From Monoplex corrugatus (lineage: Eukaryota; Mollusca; Gastropoda; Littorinimorpha; Ranellidae): a stretch of 64,000 nucleotides of DNA. The notes beneath the pieces were generated by a model. That model had not been told where the DNA came from. It worked only from the letters and a program-made list of their open reading frames with translations, and did no database searches. The position numbers and the translations under genes are program-made. The stretch is taken from positions 45,700,983 to 45,764,982 of the forward strand of contig CM060306.1 of NCBI GenBank assembly GCA_030674185.1. The letters are read 5' to 3'. Of the stretch, positions 33,201 to 45,900 are shown piece after piece; the stretch's first letter is position 1; each line of letters starts with the position of its first letter.

Positions 33201-36200
33201 TATGCGTAGATATTTATACATGTTTGGACATGCTTGCACGTTTGGACACGTATTTATAGGTGTGCAGCTATGGAGAAAGTTCGTGTACGCTGGTGGGAAG
33301 TCGTTGTGACCGCCAGACCTCTCCTTGTACAAGTATTTCCCTCTCCCCCATTTGCCACCCTCATCCACCTCTTTGTTTTGAACAAGAAGATAAGAGTGCG
33401 GGATAAATGCTAAATGTAGCGACCATGTCCACCTTGTAGATTCACTTTGAAAGAATTTGACAGGAAAACATTTTGACTCAAAGTGTTAACAGTCAACAGA
33501 ACCTCCATTGATTCCATCTCCTCTCTCTCTCTCTCTACCACATCTTCTCCTCTGCCAGTTTGTTCTCAATCTATTCGACTGATAAATTGACTGACATGCT
33601 TGTTTAAGTTTACAGGCAGATTGGACCAAGTGGTTGAATGATGGATTACTGATTATGACGATTTGTTTGATTCTATTTAATTCGATCATTATGCAACGAT
33701 TTGGTATTGATTGATTGATTGGCATTTTGAATGATCTGTTTATATCAGGTTTCATTGTCCTGACAGAAAACTGTCAACCAGCAAAGCACTGAGTACACGA
33801 TCGATTGACTGGCTGGTAGTTTTATTAATGTGCCATTGATACATGTGCCATTGTCTTACTGACTGCAAAATCTGTGCTTAGGCAAGTCTTAGGGAATTCG
33901 ATAATTAATTGTTGTTTTGAGAAATGAAAATAAGACGTAGAAACAATAATGTATCGTATGATCCTTCTGTAGAAGCGAAACATCCGATATTCCAGTGCGG
34001 ACATACGTTTTGGGAATGTACACAGGTGCAAACACTTCAGAGCAATCCAGAGTGATATTTGGTCCAATGTTACTTCTTTGAATATTACCAAAATGATTGC
34101 ATTGTTTGGACATGACATCAATTTTAAATCAGATAATGTCTTGGACCCAATTATGTTCAACACAAAATTCTATATAAATGCAAATATAAAGAGACTACAC
34201 CATATATGAATTCATTTAGAAAACATGTTGAAACAGATTTTGGCACAGAAAAATATGGAGCATGAATGAACGTGACATATGATAAATTTTAAAAAGGCAT
34301 GGTTTTCCTAGAAAGCAATAGTAGATATGTAGATTGTTGAAATATGTATGGGTGATCTTAATGAAACAGATGCTAATTCATTTCAAATTGTCTTCTGAAA
34401 TTTTGCAACAATGATTTTTTTCTTACATTATGTCTGTCATTATTGTTAAAATGTTTCTGTTGCATTACATTTGTTATAGAAAAAGATGTATTCATACATG
34501 TTATAGAAAAAAAGATGTATTATGAATATGAACATGTTGTTGGTACTGTGTATGACATCAGTTTATTTGCTTGTTATGTCTATTTCTTATTCCACAAAAT
34601 GAAAAAAACCCCAACCCCAAACACAACACACACACAAAAATAGGAGGTTAGAAATAGAATAGTTTGTCCATCTTCCATGGAGTTTCACCAGGAGCAAGAC
34701 AATATTACCCAGAATGCCCTTTTGACATATTGACACCAGAAGGAGAATGCCTCAGGAAAACCCAGTTCTGGCAATGAATCAAAAGAGAAATCAAAGCCCT
34801 GATATCCACCTGGGCTATCATACAGATGCTAACCCAATCATGGATTCTGTGATGGAATGGATGTATTAAGATTTCCTCTTCTGTGCACCCACCCCATTTC
34901 CCACTCCCTTCCTGTCCTGCCCCTCCTAGTGTGCATGTGCTTAGTGCCCTTGAGTTTTGTCACTGAGTGAATGTTTCAATGAATGGTGACAGTGCGCCCT
35001 CTGATTTGATTTGTGTATCAAGATTTGACAGTTTATGAGTATTACCAGTATGACTATAATCGAGACAGAAGTAGAGGACTCTTTTTTTTTTTTTTTTTTT
35101 TTGGTGCCTTCTATGTCAATGACATAATGGGCAGTACAAGGCAAAATGCCAGGGACCCTATAGAATGTCTTGTGCAATGGCAATAAAGCTTTAAAATCTT
35201 TTTACAGTAAAAATTACTAACAAAAACTTAAAAGCCATTTTTCAAACTTCTTTCTGCTAATCTATGTGTATACATATATAATTATTTGCTTTGAACTACA
35301 AAGACAAGAATAACACATCATCAGATTTATAACATTTGAAATAAAGTAAGACAATAATACAATGATCGTGATGAAGAAGAACAGTATGAAGGACAGAGTG
35401 AACTGAGAGAAAAAGTCCAGTAATATTTATTATATATACAACATATGTATACATACATTATATACATATCCCAAAACCTGCAGGTCTCAAGGCATCACTG
35501 ATTCCTTGCAAAAAGTTTCCTCCATCTCTCATTATATAGTTACACAAAGCCAATAACATGTACATAGATACATATATACATAATATATTATATTTTTTAT
35601 ATATATTACATATACATATACATATACATATATATGTACATATGTGTATATATATATATATATAATATATGTGGTTGTATATTATTATACACATACATAC
35701 ATGTACATATATATTAGATACAGTGTGTGTGTGTGTGTGCGTGTATGTGTGTGCGTGCGCATGCATCAGTGTGTTGCGTGTGTGCATGTCAGTGTGTAAG
35801 TGCCTGTGTGAGTGTATCTGTGAATGCATGACATCAGGCAGGCATGAGATCAAGAACACACAGGAACACACTTTTTAAAATTATGAAGGAAAATATATCA
35901 ACAACAGAGCATAAATTGAGGAAATGGACAAAAACGACAAGACTAAACGAAAAGGAGCCATAAACACATGAGAAAATTAAACCTAAAGATATATCTAATG
36001 AAGCGTCAAGCCAGCCAAAGCTAAAACCTGTAAACAAATGAAACTACTGCCGCTGTTATTACTTTGGCTGACAATAATAGTTATGATAAAAATTTTTATG
36101 TTATGTATATATAATTAAGGAGAAAGGCATAATAGTAAAACAAGAATCACCATCATCATTATTGTTACTGTTATAAACCATAAATGAAGGCAAAGAAATA

Positions 36201-36210
36201 GATTAACCCC
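33201..36210. other. Intron 1 of LST8-A: no recognised gene
   Basis: AT-rich intronic DNA. A T-tract lies at 35082-35102, a (TA)n/(TG)n region at 35590-35770. Nothing here translates into a recognisable protein on either strand, and the short frames lack homology that I can see. Confidence 0.6.

Positions 36211-36211
<1 letters not shown>

Positions 36212-36268
<57 letters not shown>
36212..36268. repeat. (GA)n microsatellite
   Basis: About 27 GA units in LST8-A intron 1. Confidence 0.95.
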
Positions 36269-36271
<3 letters not shown>

Positions 36272-36429
36272 GGGTGGGGCAATAGTAGCAATACACAATG
36301 GTACGATTCAAATATAAAACTCGATTTCATAAAATACATAAACGGTGGATTTGAGCAGCAGCTCTAACATCCGATTGATCTGTGTGCAAATGGATTCTGA
36401 AACAATAAAACAGGGGGGGGGGGGGGGGG

Positions 36430-36620
36430 CGGCATTTTTTTGAAAAGCCAATTACACCACGGTCCAGCGTAAGTCCCGCACGACGTTATCAAGCACGCGT
36501 CCATTATCTGGAAGAAACTGCGAGTTCCTACGATCACGTGATATTCACAGCCAATAAGCGGTCGGCTGTATGGATGACGCGGCCAAAATGTAAACTTTGC
36601 AGTCCCACGACCCTCACGAT
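36430..36620. promoter_or_regulatory. CpG-rich promoter-like patch with E-box and CCAAT
   Basis: Follows a 17-G tract at 36413-36429. In otherwise CpG-poor intron DNA it holds many CpGs, the palindrome TCACGTGA (36534-36541), CCAAT (36551-36555) and GATGACGCGG (ATF/CREB-like TGACG). It lies 120-310 bases inside intron 1 of LST8-A, on the gene side of the start codon. It could be an intronic enhancer or a promoter for another transcript; sequence alone does not decide. Confidence 0.35.
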
Positions 36621-37109
36621 TGTTTTTCTTTGTTTTGATTTTTCTTTTCTGTCATATGATGAATGAAAAGATGATTTATGTATCGTGCACTTTCACAACA
36701 AACACATCTCTCAAAGGATACAGTAGTATAATTTACGCCCACCTGGAAACTCCCTTGCACATTGAATATCAAACTTCGGTAACAGATGCCAGTGTCAACT
36801 TGCCAGAACTTTATGGAGTTGTCATATCCAGCAGTCGCTAAAATCGTTTCGATTTTGCTCTCCGAAATTCCATCCATTGTCACTTGTCACCGAGGAGATT
36901 TGTTTTTTTTTCGTTGTCAATACATACTTCAATTGCCTGCCAGATGAAGAAAACAGACAAGAGAACTTTCCCCACGAAACAATGAATTAAATGGCGACCT
37001 TTGGATGAGTGTTAGGCCTAGCTGAACTCTGATTGGCAGTAGGCCTAGGTCTAGTAAAACGAACGGTAACTGCAGGGGTAGTCTCAGCCCCGAGAGAAGG
37101 AAATCTGGG

Positions 37110-38660
37110 TTGTCTGCCTTACAGCAAGCATGGACAAACAAACAAGGTCTTTCAGGCAGAATTAACTGCCTGTTTGTAACAACCAAAACGAGCCTGAAAC
37201 CTTTCGAGGCACAAAACGAGAGGAATATGTGGACGAGGAGAAAGATGAGATCTATGTTACTGTGCCAGAGTACACTGCCATTGAAACATGGCAGAGATGC
37301 AAAAACTGATGTCCTGCCATCTGTAACAAAATCTGGCACACAGGTGCATGGCCACACGCCATGGATCCAGTCACTAATCGTCACCCTTCCCAAGCAAGGA
37401 AACCTCCATCACTACCAAAATTACCACACTATTAGCTGAATCAGCCATGGCCAGCAAAGTAAAGCTCAAAATCATTCGATACAGGTTACAGCCGCATGAA
37501 AGTACTGTTACTGTTGAAGAACAAACCAGATTCAGCAAAGGCAGAACTATCATCGAACAGATCTTTAACCAGCACATCCTTTGCATAAAACACCTCCAAC
37601 ACTCTACCACGTCTTCATACACTTTTCAAGAAGGATTTTGACGGTCTGGCTGGAGGCAATGTGGGCCACAATGAAGAAATTTAACATTGGGCAAAAATAA
37701 TCAAAACCATCAAGAAACCATATTCCAAAGCAATGTGCTTATGCAGGGTGCTGTTGGAGAGTGGTTCCACATTTCAATTGGAGTTAGTCAAGGCTGTCTT
37801 CTGTCTCCCATATTTTCCAACATATTCCTGCAATTCATCATGACTCATGCACTAGATCATGTCAGCAAAATCAACATTGGAGGAAAAACCATCACGAACC
37901 TTCGCTTTGTGGATGACACTGATGGCCTGGCAGGTAGTGAGCAATAACTTGCCAAGTTTGTTAAAGGATTAGACAAAATACTGACATGCTATGGCATGGC
38001 AGTCAGCTCTTAGTTGATGGTCTGCCTCAACACCACCATCACTACTGATATAGCTGTCCATGGACTGAAGCCAGGAACTGTTCAGCAAATTGCTAACATG
38101 GAGCCCGTCATTAGCAATGTGGGATCTAAATCAGAAATCCTCTCGAGGGCAGCATTATCCAGACTGAGGCCTGAATGGAAGGACAAGAACGTTTCCATGA
38201 AGCACAAGATCAGGCTCTTAGGTGCACTGGTACATTCTATTCTGCGTGCATGTAAGATATGGACCCTGACAGCAGATTTGTAAAGACAAATCCAAGCCAT
38301 GGAGATGAGATGTTATCGCAAAATGCTGAACATCACATGCACTGATCATATCATTAATGAGCAAGTGTGCCAAACCATCAAGCAGCACACTGGACCGTAC
38401 GAAGACCTGTTGACTTCAGGTAAAAAAAGAAAACTTATGTTCAAATGGCTGTGTAACAAGATCCAGAGGCCTTGCAAATCAATCCACCTGGGAACTTTTG
38501 GGTGAGGGAGACGGAGGGTAAAAGAGAAAAGAAAAACAACAACTGACTGGCAACATTTCAGAATGGACAAAGAAACCACTTGCATAGACCCAGGCTTTGG
38601 CACAGTTCTATAGTGCACAGTTCTAGAGTGTAGTGCCCCACTGATTCCTCACAGACTTAA
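37110..38660 (+). mobile_element. RTE-type LINE remnant
   Basis: Plus-strand pieces with several frameshifts and stops, in order: PWIQSLIVTLPKQGNLHHYQNY, EEQTRFSKGRTIIEQIFNQHIL, GAVGEWFHISIGVSQGCLLSP, IFSNIFLQFIMTHALDH, IGGKTITNLRFVDDTDGLAG (FADD box changed to FVDD), LSRLRPEWKDKNVSMKHKIRLL, MEMRCYRKMLNITCTDHI, GPYEDLLTSGKKRKL. This covers reverse transcriptase to tail; the endonuclease is missing. It ends near an A-rich stretch at about 38680, about 230 bases upstream of the LST8-A start. Confidence 0.88.
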
Positions 38661-40037
38661 AGAAGAAAAAGAAAAAAAATATGGCGCTCGACTTGTGGCT
38701 TCAAATGGGGATAACAGCTAGATGTGGCTAGAGCGTCATATGGTCTATTCTTGTTTTTTTGTTATGTGCGTGGGCGTGTAGAAAGGGAAAAAGAAAGTGA
38801 ATGAAAACCTTTCTCATAACTGGGTGGGGTAAGCTCTTAGGAAGGTTTTGGATTTTTTGTTTGTTTGTTGAGACCTCAGCACAGTTTGAAAATCTTCAAG
38901 AACATAACCTTCAGGAACATGACCAGAGTGTCCAAGAAAACGAGGAGTCTGTTCTCTGTTTCATCTGCAAACTGTTTATTGGGATCAATAGAACTGCAGT
39001 GTTTGATGAAGTTTTCAATCTTTTCAATTTCGTATTCATGTTTTGTAAAGATTTCAAGAATTGAACTAATCAGTCTTGAGAAATGAGAATTGTCTTATTT
39101 GTTTTTATTTCATGAAAATGAAAATATTACACAGACACAACAGAAAAATCTAAAAAACAAAATATCAGATAGGATGGTGGGCAGAAACAAAATACTTCTG
39201 AAAAGGTGTAGACCTACAATACCAAGATGAAATGCAGCATTCAGACAATTCTCACAGTTGGAACAAATTCTTACAGACTAACTTTAACAGATGGACAGAC
39301 ATGTCAGACTGGAGTTTGTAGTTAGTGTTCTACAAACATTAACAACATTCTCAACCACTGACATAAATGGCCACACAAACATTTAACCTTGATAGGGAAT
39401 ACAAACTTAATCACAAACTTAATCTACATTTGTGCACTGGGATTGGGAGTTGTGCATTATTGCACTCTGTGCAGGGTGAGTGAATGCATGGGTGTGAAGA
39501 TTTGTCCATCAGTGAACTTTAATTTCAAGTAGCATGGAGTTTAACCATTATTTTGTTATTACGTGTTGTGAGTGCATGTAAATGTGTGAAATATAGGAGA
39601 GGACAAGGAGACGTTGAACCGAAAACAAGTTTTCGTTTCACCATAAGTTTTGATTTCCTAACTGCATGTTTACTTTATGCTATAATCTTTTTCATCTTTT
39701 CAACTTGGTACAGCTAGCTTTGTGGGTTCATGTCTTATTCAAATAAGTTTCATATGCTCCAACATTTACTTTGAATATTTTAGAGCATAAAGTATTTATT
39801 TGCAAATTCATTAATCAAGAGTGAAGGATGTTTGTCACGAGCCCAATGATTATGAATACATTATTTAATACTGAACTTTTATATTGCATCACATTTTTTA
39901 TTTTACTTTTTGATATGTTCTAAACTGCTTTGGTTTTTAGTAACCTGAAGAAAACATCTTTACACTAAAGTAAGTCAATGGCCTGGATTAGAACAAAATC
40001 CCACATGACAAATGAACCTTAGTTCCTGTGGATGCAC

Positions 40038-40077
<40 letters not shown>

Positions 40078-40690
40078 ACACCACACACACACAATATATC
40101 TTGATTTTCCATATATACACACACACAAGACTGCAAAATACAATTACAATCAATCAAGGAACACATTTTATTATTCACATTCCCTTGATTCAAACACAGT
40201 AAACAAAAGGCTGGCTATTTTTTTTTCCTGCACAGCCCCTACTTCACCACAAAACATTAATCACAGAAAAACTGTTTTATTCTTCAAATATATAAAGACA
40301 AGAACTTCAAATATGGCTATGAACCACCAAAGAACGTAAATCATTGCCGTAAGTCTAATGTAGACATTAAACTATCATTAATTATTATGAACACATGTCC
40401 ATTTTAATCTTCTCAATTCAAATAAAGCTATCTCAGATGCACACTTGCATATTGTTCTATTCTTCCCTTCCCCTTACCCCTTCACACTGTGCAGGCATTA
40501 TGTATTGCACAATCTGCTCAGTCTTTCTGGGAAGAGAATAGTCTTCAAAAAAAAATTGTTAAGGTGTGTGCATGTATTTTTATTTGTTTGGGTTTGTTTA
40601 CCAGACCAAGTGGATTCTTTTATCACAGAATGTTGTCAGGGACAACTTTGTGGCTGTAGGTCCTTGTATATTGCACATGGAACCTTCGTT
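38661..40690. other. Intergenic AT-rich spacer without a recognised gene
   Basis: No recognisable coding sequence. A (CA)n tract lies at 40042-40096. TTTATT at 40165 and 40275 (AATAAA on the minus strand) could serve LST8-B, but at more than 1.4 kb from its stop codon this is uncertain. Confidence 0.5.
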
Positions 40691-40870
40691 TATCGGCTTG
40701 CCAGAAAAGTAACATCCAGATCATCACCCAAGGTCAAGTGGAAGGCGGAAAGAAGGTCCCAATCTGGCTGGGAATAGAACCCAGGATGAGAACTGAACCC
40801 AGGCCTCGTGCTTCCAAGGTGGACGTTTTTTGTTTTTAAAACTTAACCACCAGACCCATGTTCAGAAAAT
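40690..40870 (-). mobile_element. tRNA-derived SINE-like segment
   Basis: On the minus strand, 'catgggtctggtggttaag' (A-box-like TGGTTAAG) is followed by 'aagcacgaggcctgggttcagttc' (B-box-like GGTTCAGTTC). An A-tract insertion separates the boxes. The downstream body is weakly preserved. Confidence 0.4.
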
Positions 40871-41704
40871 ACAGTAAGACTTCTTTGACACAGTCGATAG
40901 TTCAACACGCCAGCCTTTCAAAACTGTGTCTCGCAAAAAACAAGCTGCATACGAAAATTTTACAAAGTAGTACTCCTGCACTGTTAAGAAACATGTGCAC
41001 TTCAGACTTAACATGTATTATATCAACTGTAGGGAAAACAGAAAAAAACAATAAACAATAAAACATTCAACTTTTGTCAGAAGTTCATACAACTGGTCCA
41101 GTGAGCAGAAAAACAAATGACAGAGAGACTGCTGCAGAGACTTAAAAACATGGGAGAGGTAGTAGAATGGAGTGTAGGAGAAAAGAAAAAAGGAAGAAGA
41201 AAGAAAAAAAAAAGAAAACTTAGTAGCATGAAAATGTCCATAAGGATGGGATATTATTTATAATTGTGCATTATTTTCAGCATCCTTGTGGAGAAGCAGA
41301 GGGGCAGTGTGCAAGTGAATACCAAATGAGTATTTTACGTTACAAAGTTCTTCACAGTGACGTACAATGCTCATTTTCTAAAATGTCTCTTCCAACCTTT
41401 TCTCTGCGTTCCTCAAACCAGGTAACCTTGCATACATATACCGCAATGAACTGTTGATGCACTCCATTACACAGCTGTTAACTTCATGCATCTTCATTAT
41501 AAACCGAACTACACACCATATCCTGAAAAACTGAATATTTCTTTTCTGGTAGGCCTTTCTGAATCAGTAAACACTGTATCGATTCCACACTTGGTCCGGT
41601 CAAGAATCTTTTGTGTACCTTCCACACTGTCTCCAATGTAATTTGGAGAATTGTATTTATGGAAAGGGCAGATGAAGATTTATGATTATCCAAGGACAAA
41701 CAGC

Positions 41705-42703
41705 TCAAGATACCACCTCATCTCTAAAGGCAAGACAAGTCAATGCTTTCTGGTGACCACTGTATTCTCTTTTGACGTCACCTGCGTCAACACTCCACAA
41801 TCTGGCATTGTTGTCAGAAGAAGCTGCACAAAGAAGGAGACAGTGTGACTATAACAATGCACAAAAATCTGGAACTGCTACCATAATTAGCTGCACAAAA
41901 GATGAGACTGATTTACTTTCACCATACACAAAACTAATGTGTAAAAGTAATCATTAATGACACTGCAGTCAATAGCACCAAGACTGTATTAAATTAACTC
42001 CTTCAAGCTGATAACATGATACAAATGAACTGACTCAGTAAGTTATCTGGCTAGCTGTCAAATGAGAAGACATCCTGCCAGTGCCATATGAACATAATAA
42101 GTGTTACTCAAATTATGTGTACTTGGAACAAAAAGCCTTTCATACCTTAACAATTATTTGAAAAAAATAAAGGCTTTGGCTCAAAGTATTAAGAAAAAAA
42201 AAACCCACCAAAAAACCCAAAACAAAGAACAATCTGGAAAAAAAGGAAAAGAACATTCAGACTGGAGGCCAGTACCAGTAATAATGTACTGTGAATCCCC
42301 GCTGAAGGCACAGTCCCACACCCAGCGCTGGTTTTCAGTTTTCAGTTTGGTCATCAAGCTCAAGTCCGCTGTCCGCCAAATGCAGCAAGTCATATCAGCT
42401 GATGTTGTCGCCAACAACCTGACAGACACACACCTGAGATGATGTTGTCGCCAACAACCTGACAGACACACACCTATCAGATTAACTTGTACATTCTCTC
42501 TGTCAGAGTTGCCATAGTGCTTTTATTCTTCTATGCATTCATTATCATATAATCAGTCATTTATTTGATTTTCTTAAGTTTAACATTATATATATAATAA
42601 AGAAAAAAAAAAGAAACTAAACGACTGCTCATTTTATTTCGCTTATACATATGAAACGTCATTTTGCTTGAAATCAGTCTGCTCTCTCTCCCACACACAC
42701 AAC

Positions 42704-42765
<62 letters not shown>

Positions 42766-42853
42766 CTCACACACACACACACACACACTCACACTCACAC
42801 ACACACAACACACACACACACACACACCTCTCACACACAACACACACACCACA

Positions 42854-42910
<57 letters not shown>

Positions 42911-45900
42911 ATCAAACCAGTAGCACAAGCTAAGACGACAGAAATATCCTACTTTCAAAATTGCAGCACACATTTAAAAACTCAAAAACTTACCACGATT
43001 TATTACTACAAAGAAAGAATTATTACTTGCCATAATCACTACGTTTAAACAACAAAGGAATAATAGTGCGTTCATCATCAAAGACTTCTGTAAACAAATG
43101 CACACAATACATGTATGAAAATAAAATAGTTTTACGTTGAGTCTGGACTGAAGAGACATTTTAAAGCGTATTTGCTGTGGGCAAGGAATTTTTTCTTGGG
43201 ATGAAGCTGAGTGGGCGAATCCCTCTGACCACCAGTCATTGTCCAGATATAGCAATTTCCCTGAATCAAACAAATAAATAAAAGTCAATTTCTTGTTGCT
43301 ACCATCAATGTATTTCACTTCTGTCATCAAGTATTTTTTCTGCAAAGACGAAAATATATGTACAATGTGCAAAACTGCAGACATGGCAGTACATTGCAAC
43401 ATGGAATCAGGTCAAAATAATCAAGCAGACATGCCTTTTTCACATCTCATTGACAGTGTCTTATTCTTAAGATTGTTTTCGTTTCTCTCAGAAAGTTGTT
43501 TTCAAAATTAACCTATTTGACAGTCTTCCACTTTTGATCTCATTCTGTTTAGTAATATAATGAACAGGATTTTGCTGGTGTGACTGAGAGCAATGGTTCT
43601 GTAGCTGTTACAGTTCTTGATGTTTCCGCTCTTGGCAACATGACAAACTGTTGTAGTTTCCAGTCCGTTGGACATTCACACAGAACACCATAGCACTTGA
43701 AAACAGGCCTGTGTTCAAGTCCACACTGGTCCGTCATCTTCAATCTAATTATTGGTCTCCAACATTCTCCGAAACCATAAAAGTAAGAGTTACTAGTAAT
43801 ACTTGGAATGATTGAATGGATAGAATTGTGCTGTGACATCTTTACAAGAGGTTACACCAGCTAACTGTATTATTCTCTCCCTTTTATTTTTGGGGAATTT
43901 TGCTAATGACAATACTGTGTGTTAGACACGTTCACAGTGTGAAAACCTGAAAATGACCCTGTGGTCACCAGGGAGTAAGCAGTCAAAAGGTTAAGGCCTT
44001 TTACAAAACTCTTTGGCAGTCAATACCTTCTTCTTCACAGACAGTGTCCAACAGACTAAGTAATCTTATATGAAACTCTTTCAACCCAATAGCAATAAAC
44101 TACTGCAATGATCACCAAACAAATCCTGAATCCAAGCAGAATGGCATTCAACAGCACACACAAACAGACAAGCCAGGAACATGTCCTGCCATCTCAAAAT
44201 CATTTAGTTCTATGATTTTCAAATTCAAAACCAGAATTCATCAAAACTTTTTAACCCTTTGACTCCCACACCATATCCACCAACTGCAAAAACTTAATCC
44301 TTCGAGTCCCTCACTGTATTCACCAGCTTCCTGCAGGAAGCTGAGGGATAGGGCGAGGGACTGAAAGGGTTAAGTATTCACTGTGCTAGCATTGCTGACA
44401 AAGCAGGATGCTAGTGGGCAGGGTGCAGGAGCCAAAGGGTTAAACACAGCTCATTATTCACAAAAAAGTCACTCTACATGACATAAAGGTGCTGAAGCGT
44501 CCAAAATCACTGCACCTAAAAGCACGGAAAAACAAAAACCAGCCGCATGTTCCTAATACCCAATATGGGTAAAAATTACTTACTGCTTATTATGCCAGAT
44601 GTGGCAGCAAACAGTGTGGTCAAATCAGTATACATAAATCTGGACGACAAATATGCATAAATGAAAAGGAGAATAAATGTGTGGTTTTCAGACCTGTTAT
44701 TGGTTTAAAATAAATAATACAATGCTCTGGCATCTGGTAGAAGTAAAAAAAAAATGTTGCAAATCACAAGGAAGTGACAGTCTGTTGGTGATGAACATAC
44801 CTATTATGTATGAACAAAGCAAAACCCACCTTGTTGTTCACTGCAGCCATCATAGTGCCCATAGGATCAATACTGATCGACTGAATTGAAGCATCAGGCT
44901 CTGGAATCTGCAAACAACAGACTGAATGTGAAAGCTTAGTATCTTCATCAGTTTATCAACAACAAAACCAAATCCAGTCACCCTTTCCCTTCTTCCTACA
45001 CACAATTAAAAGTAAAATACAATGAAATGAAACAGAATAAAATACAATAAAACAAAAGGCCTGGTTGCTATCAAGTCAATGCTCCAACCTTCTAACCTGA
45101 CTGCACAGGTTCTAAACTGGTTCACATCAAGCTGTATGTGGCCTCCATTCCTTCTAGCTGTGAATGGATACTAACTTTCTCAAAGTCAGAGAAGGTTAAG
45201 TGCAAAAGGAAAGGAGATAGGCACAGTCCTTATAATATTCCAAGAGAAGTTGCAGTCTCTCCTACATCGCTCCACTATAACTTCAGAGTTATGGGACAAA
45301 CTTTACCAAAAAGTAAAACAAATCAGAATATCTCTATCTTCAAAAATACCATAACATCATATAAATAGAATCAGGGCTCCCACTGAGGAAAAGCAAAAAT
45401 CCCTGAAAATCAGGGGGGGTCCGGGGGGGGGGGGGGGGGGGGTTACTAGCCACTGAAAATTTACTTAAAATGGCACAATCTGACACATATCTGAGCTTAA
45501 TTTATAGTTTTTTATAGTTTTTTTTCGCGGAAATTTTTTTTTCGTGGATTCGTACTCTCGGTTTTAGCGGAAATCCGCGAATTCGCGAAAAAGTGGAGCC
45601 CTGTAGAGTAGTAAAAAAAACCAGAATACCTCCATCTTCAAAAATACAATATCATCATATACAACAGACTACATTAATTACATCAAAAACAATAAGACAA
45701 AAACAAAATGAAATCAAAAAGACAAATTTAACTAATTCAAATGACTGGGGCTACAAAACTTGATTAAAAGCAAACTTTGAATGCAATGCCGAAAAGAAAC
45801 AGGAACAAGAGCTTGTCTGGAGTTTGTTCAAAACAAATTCATTGCATTCAGACACTTGCATTTGAGAGTTACTTCTCAGAATGGTGTATCTGCCTTCTTT

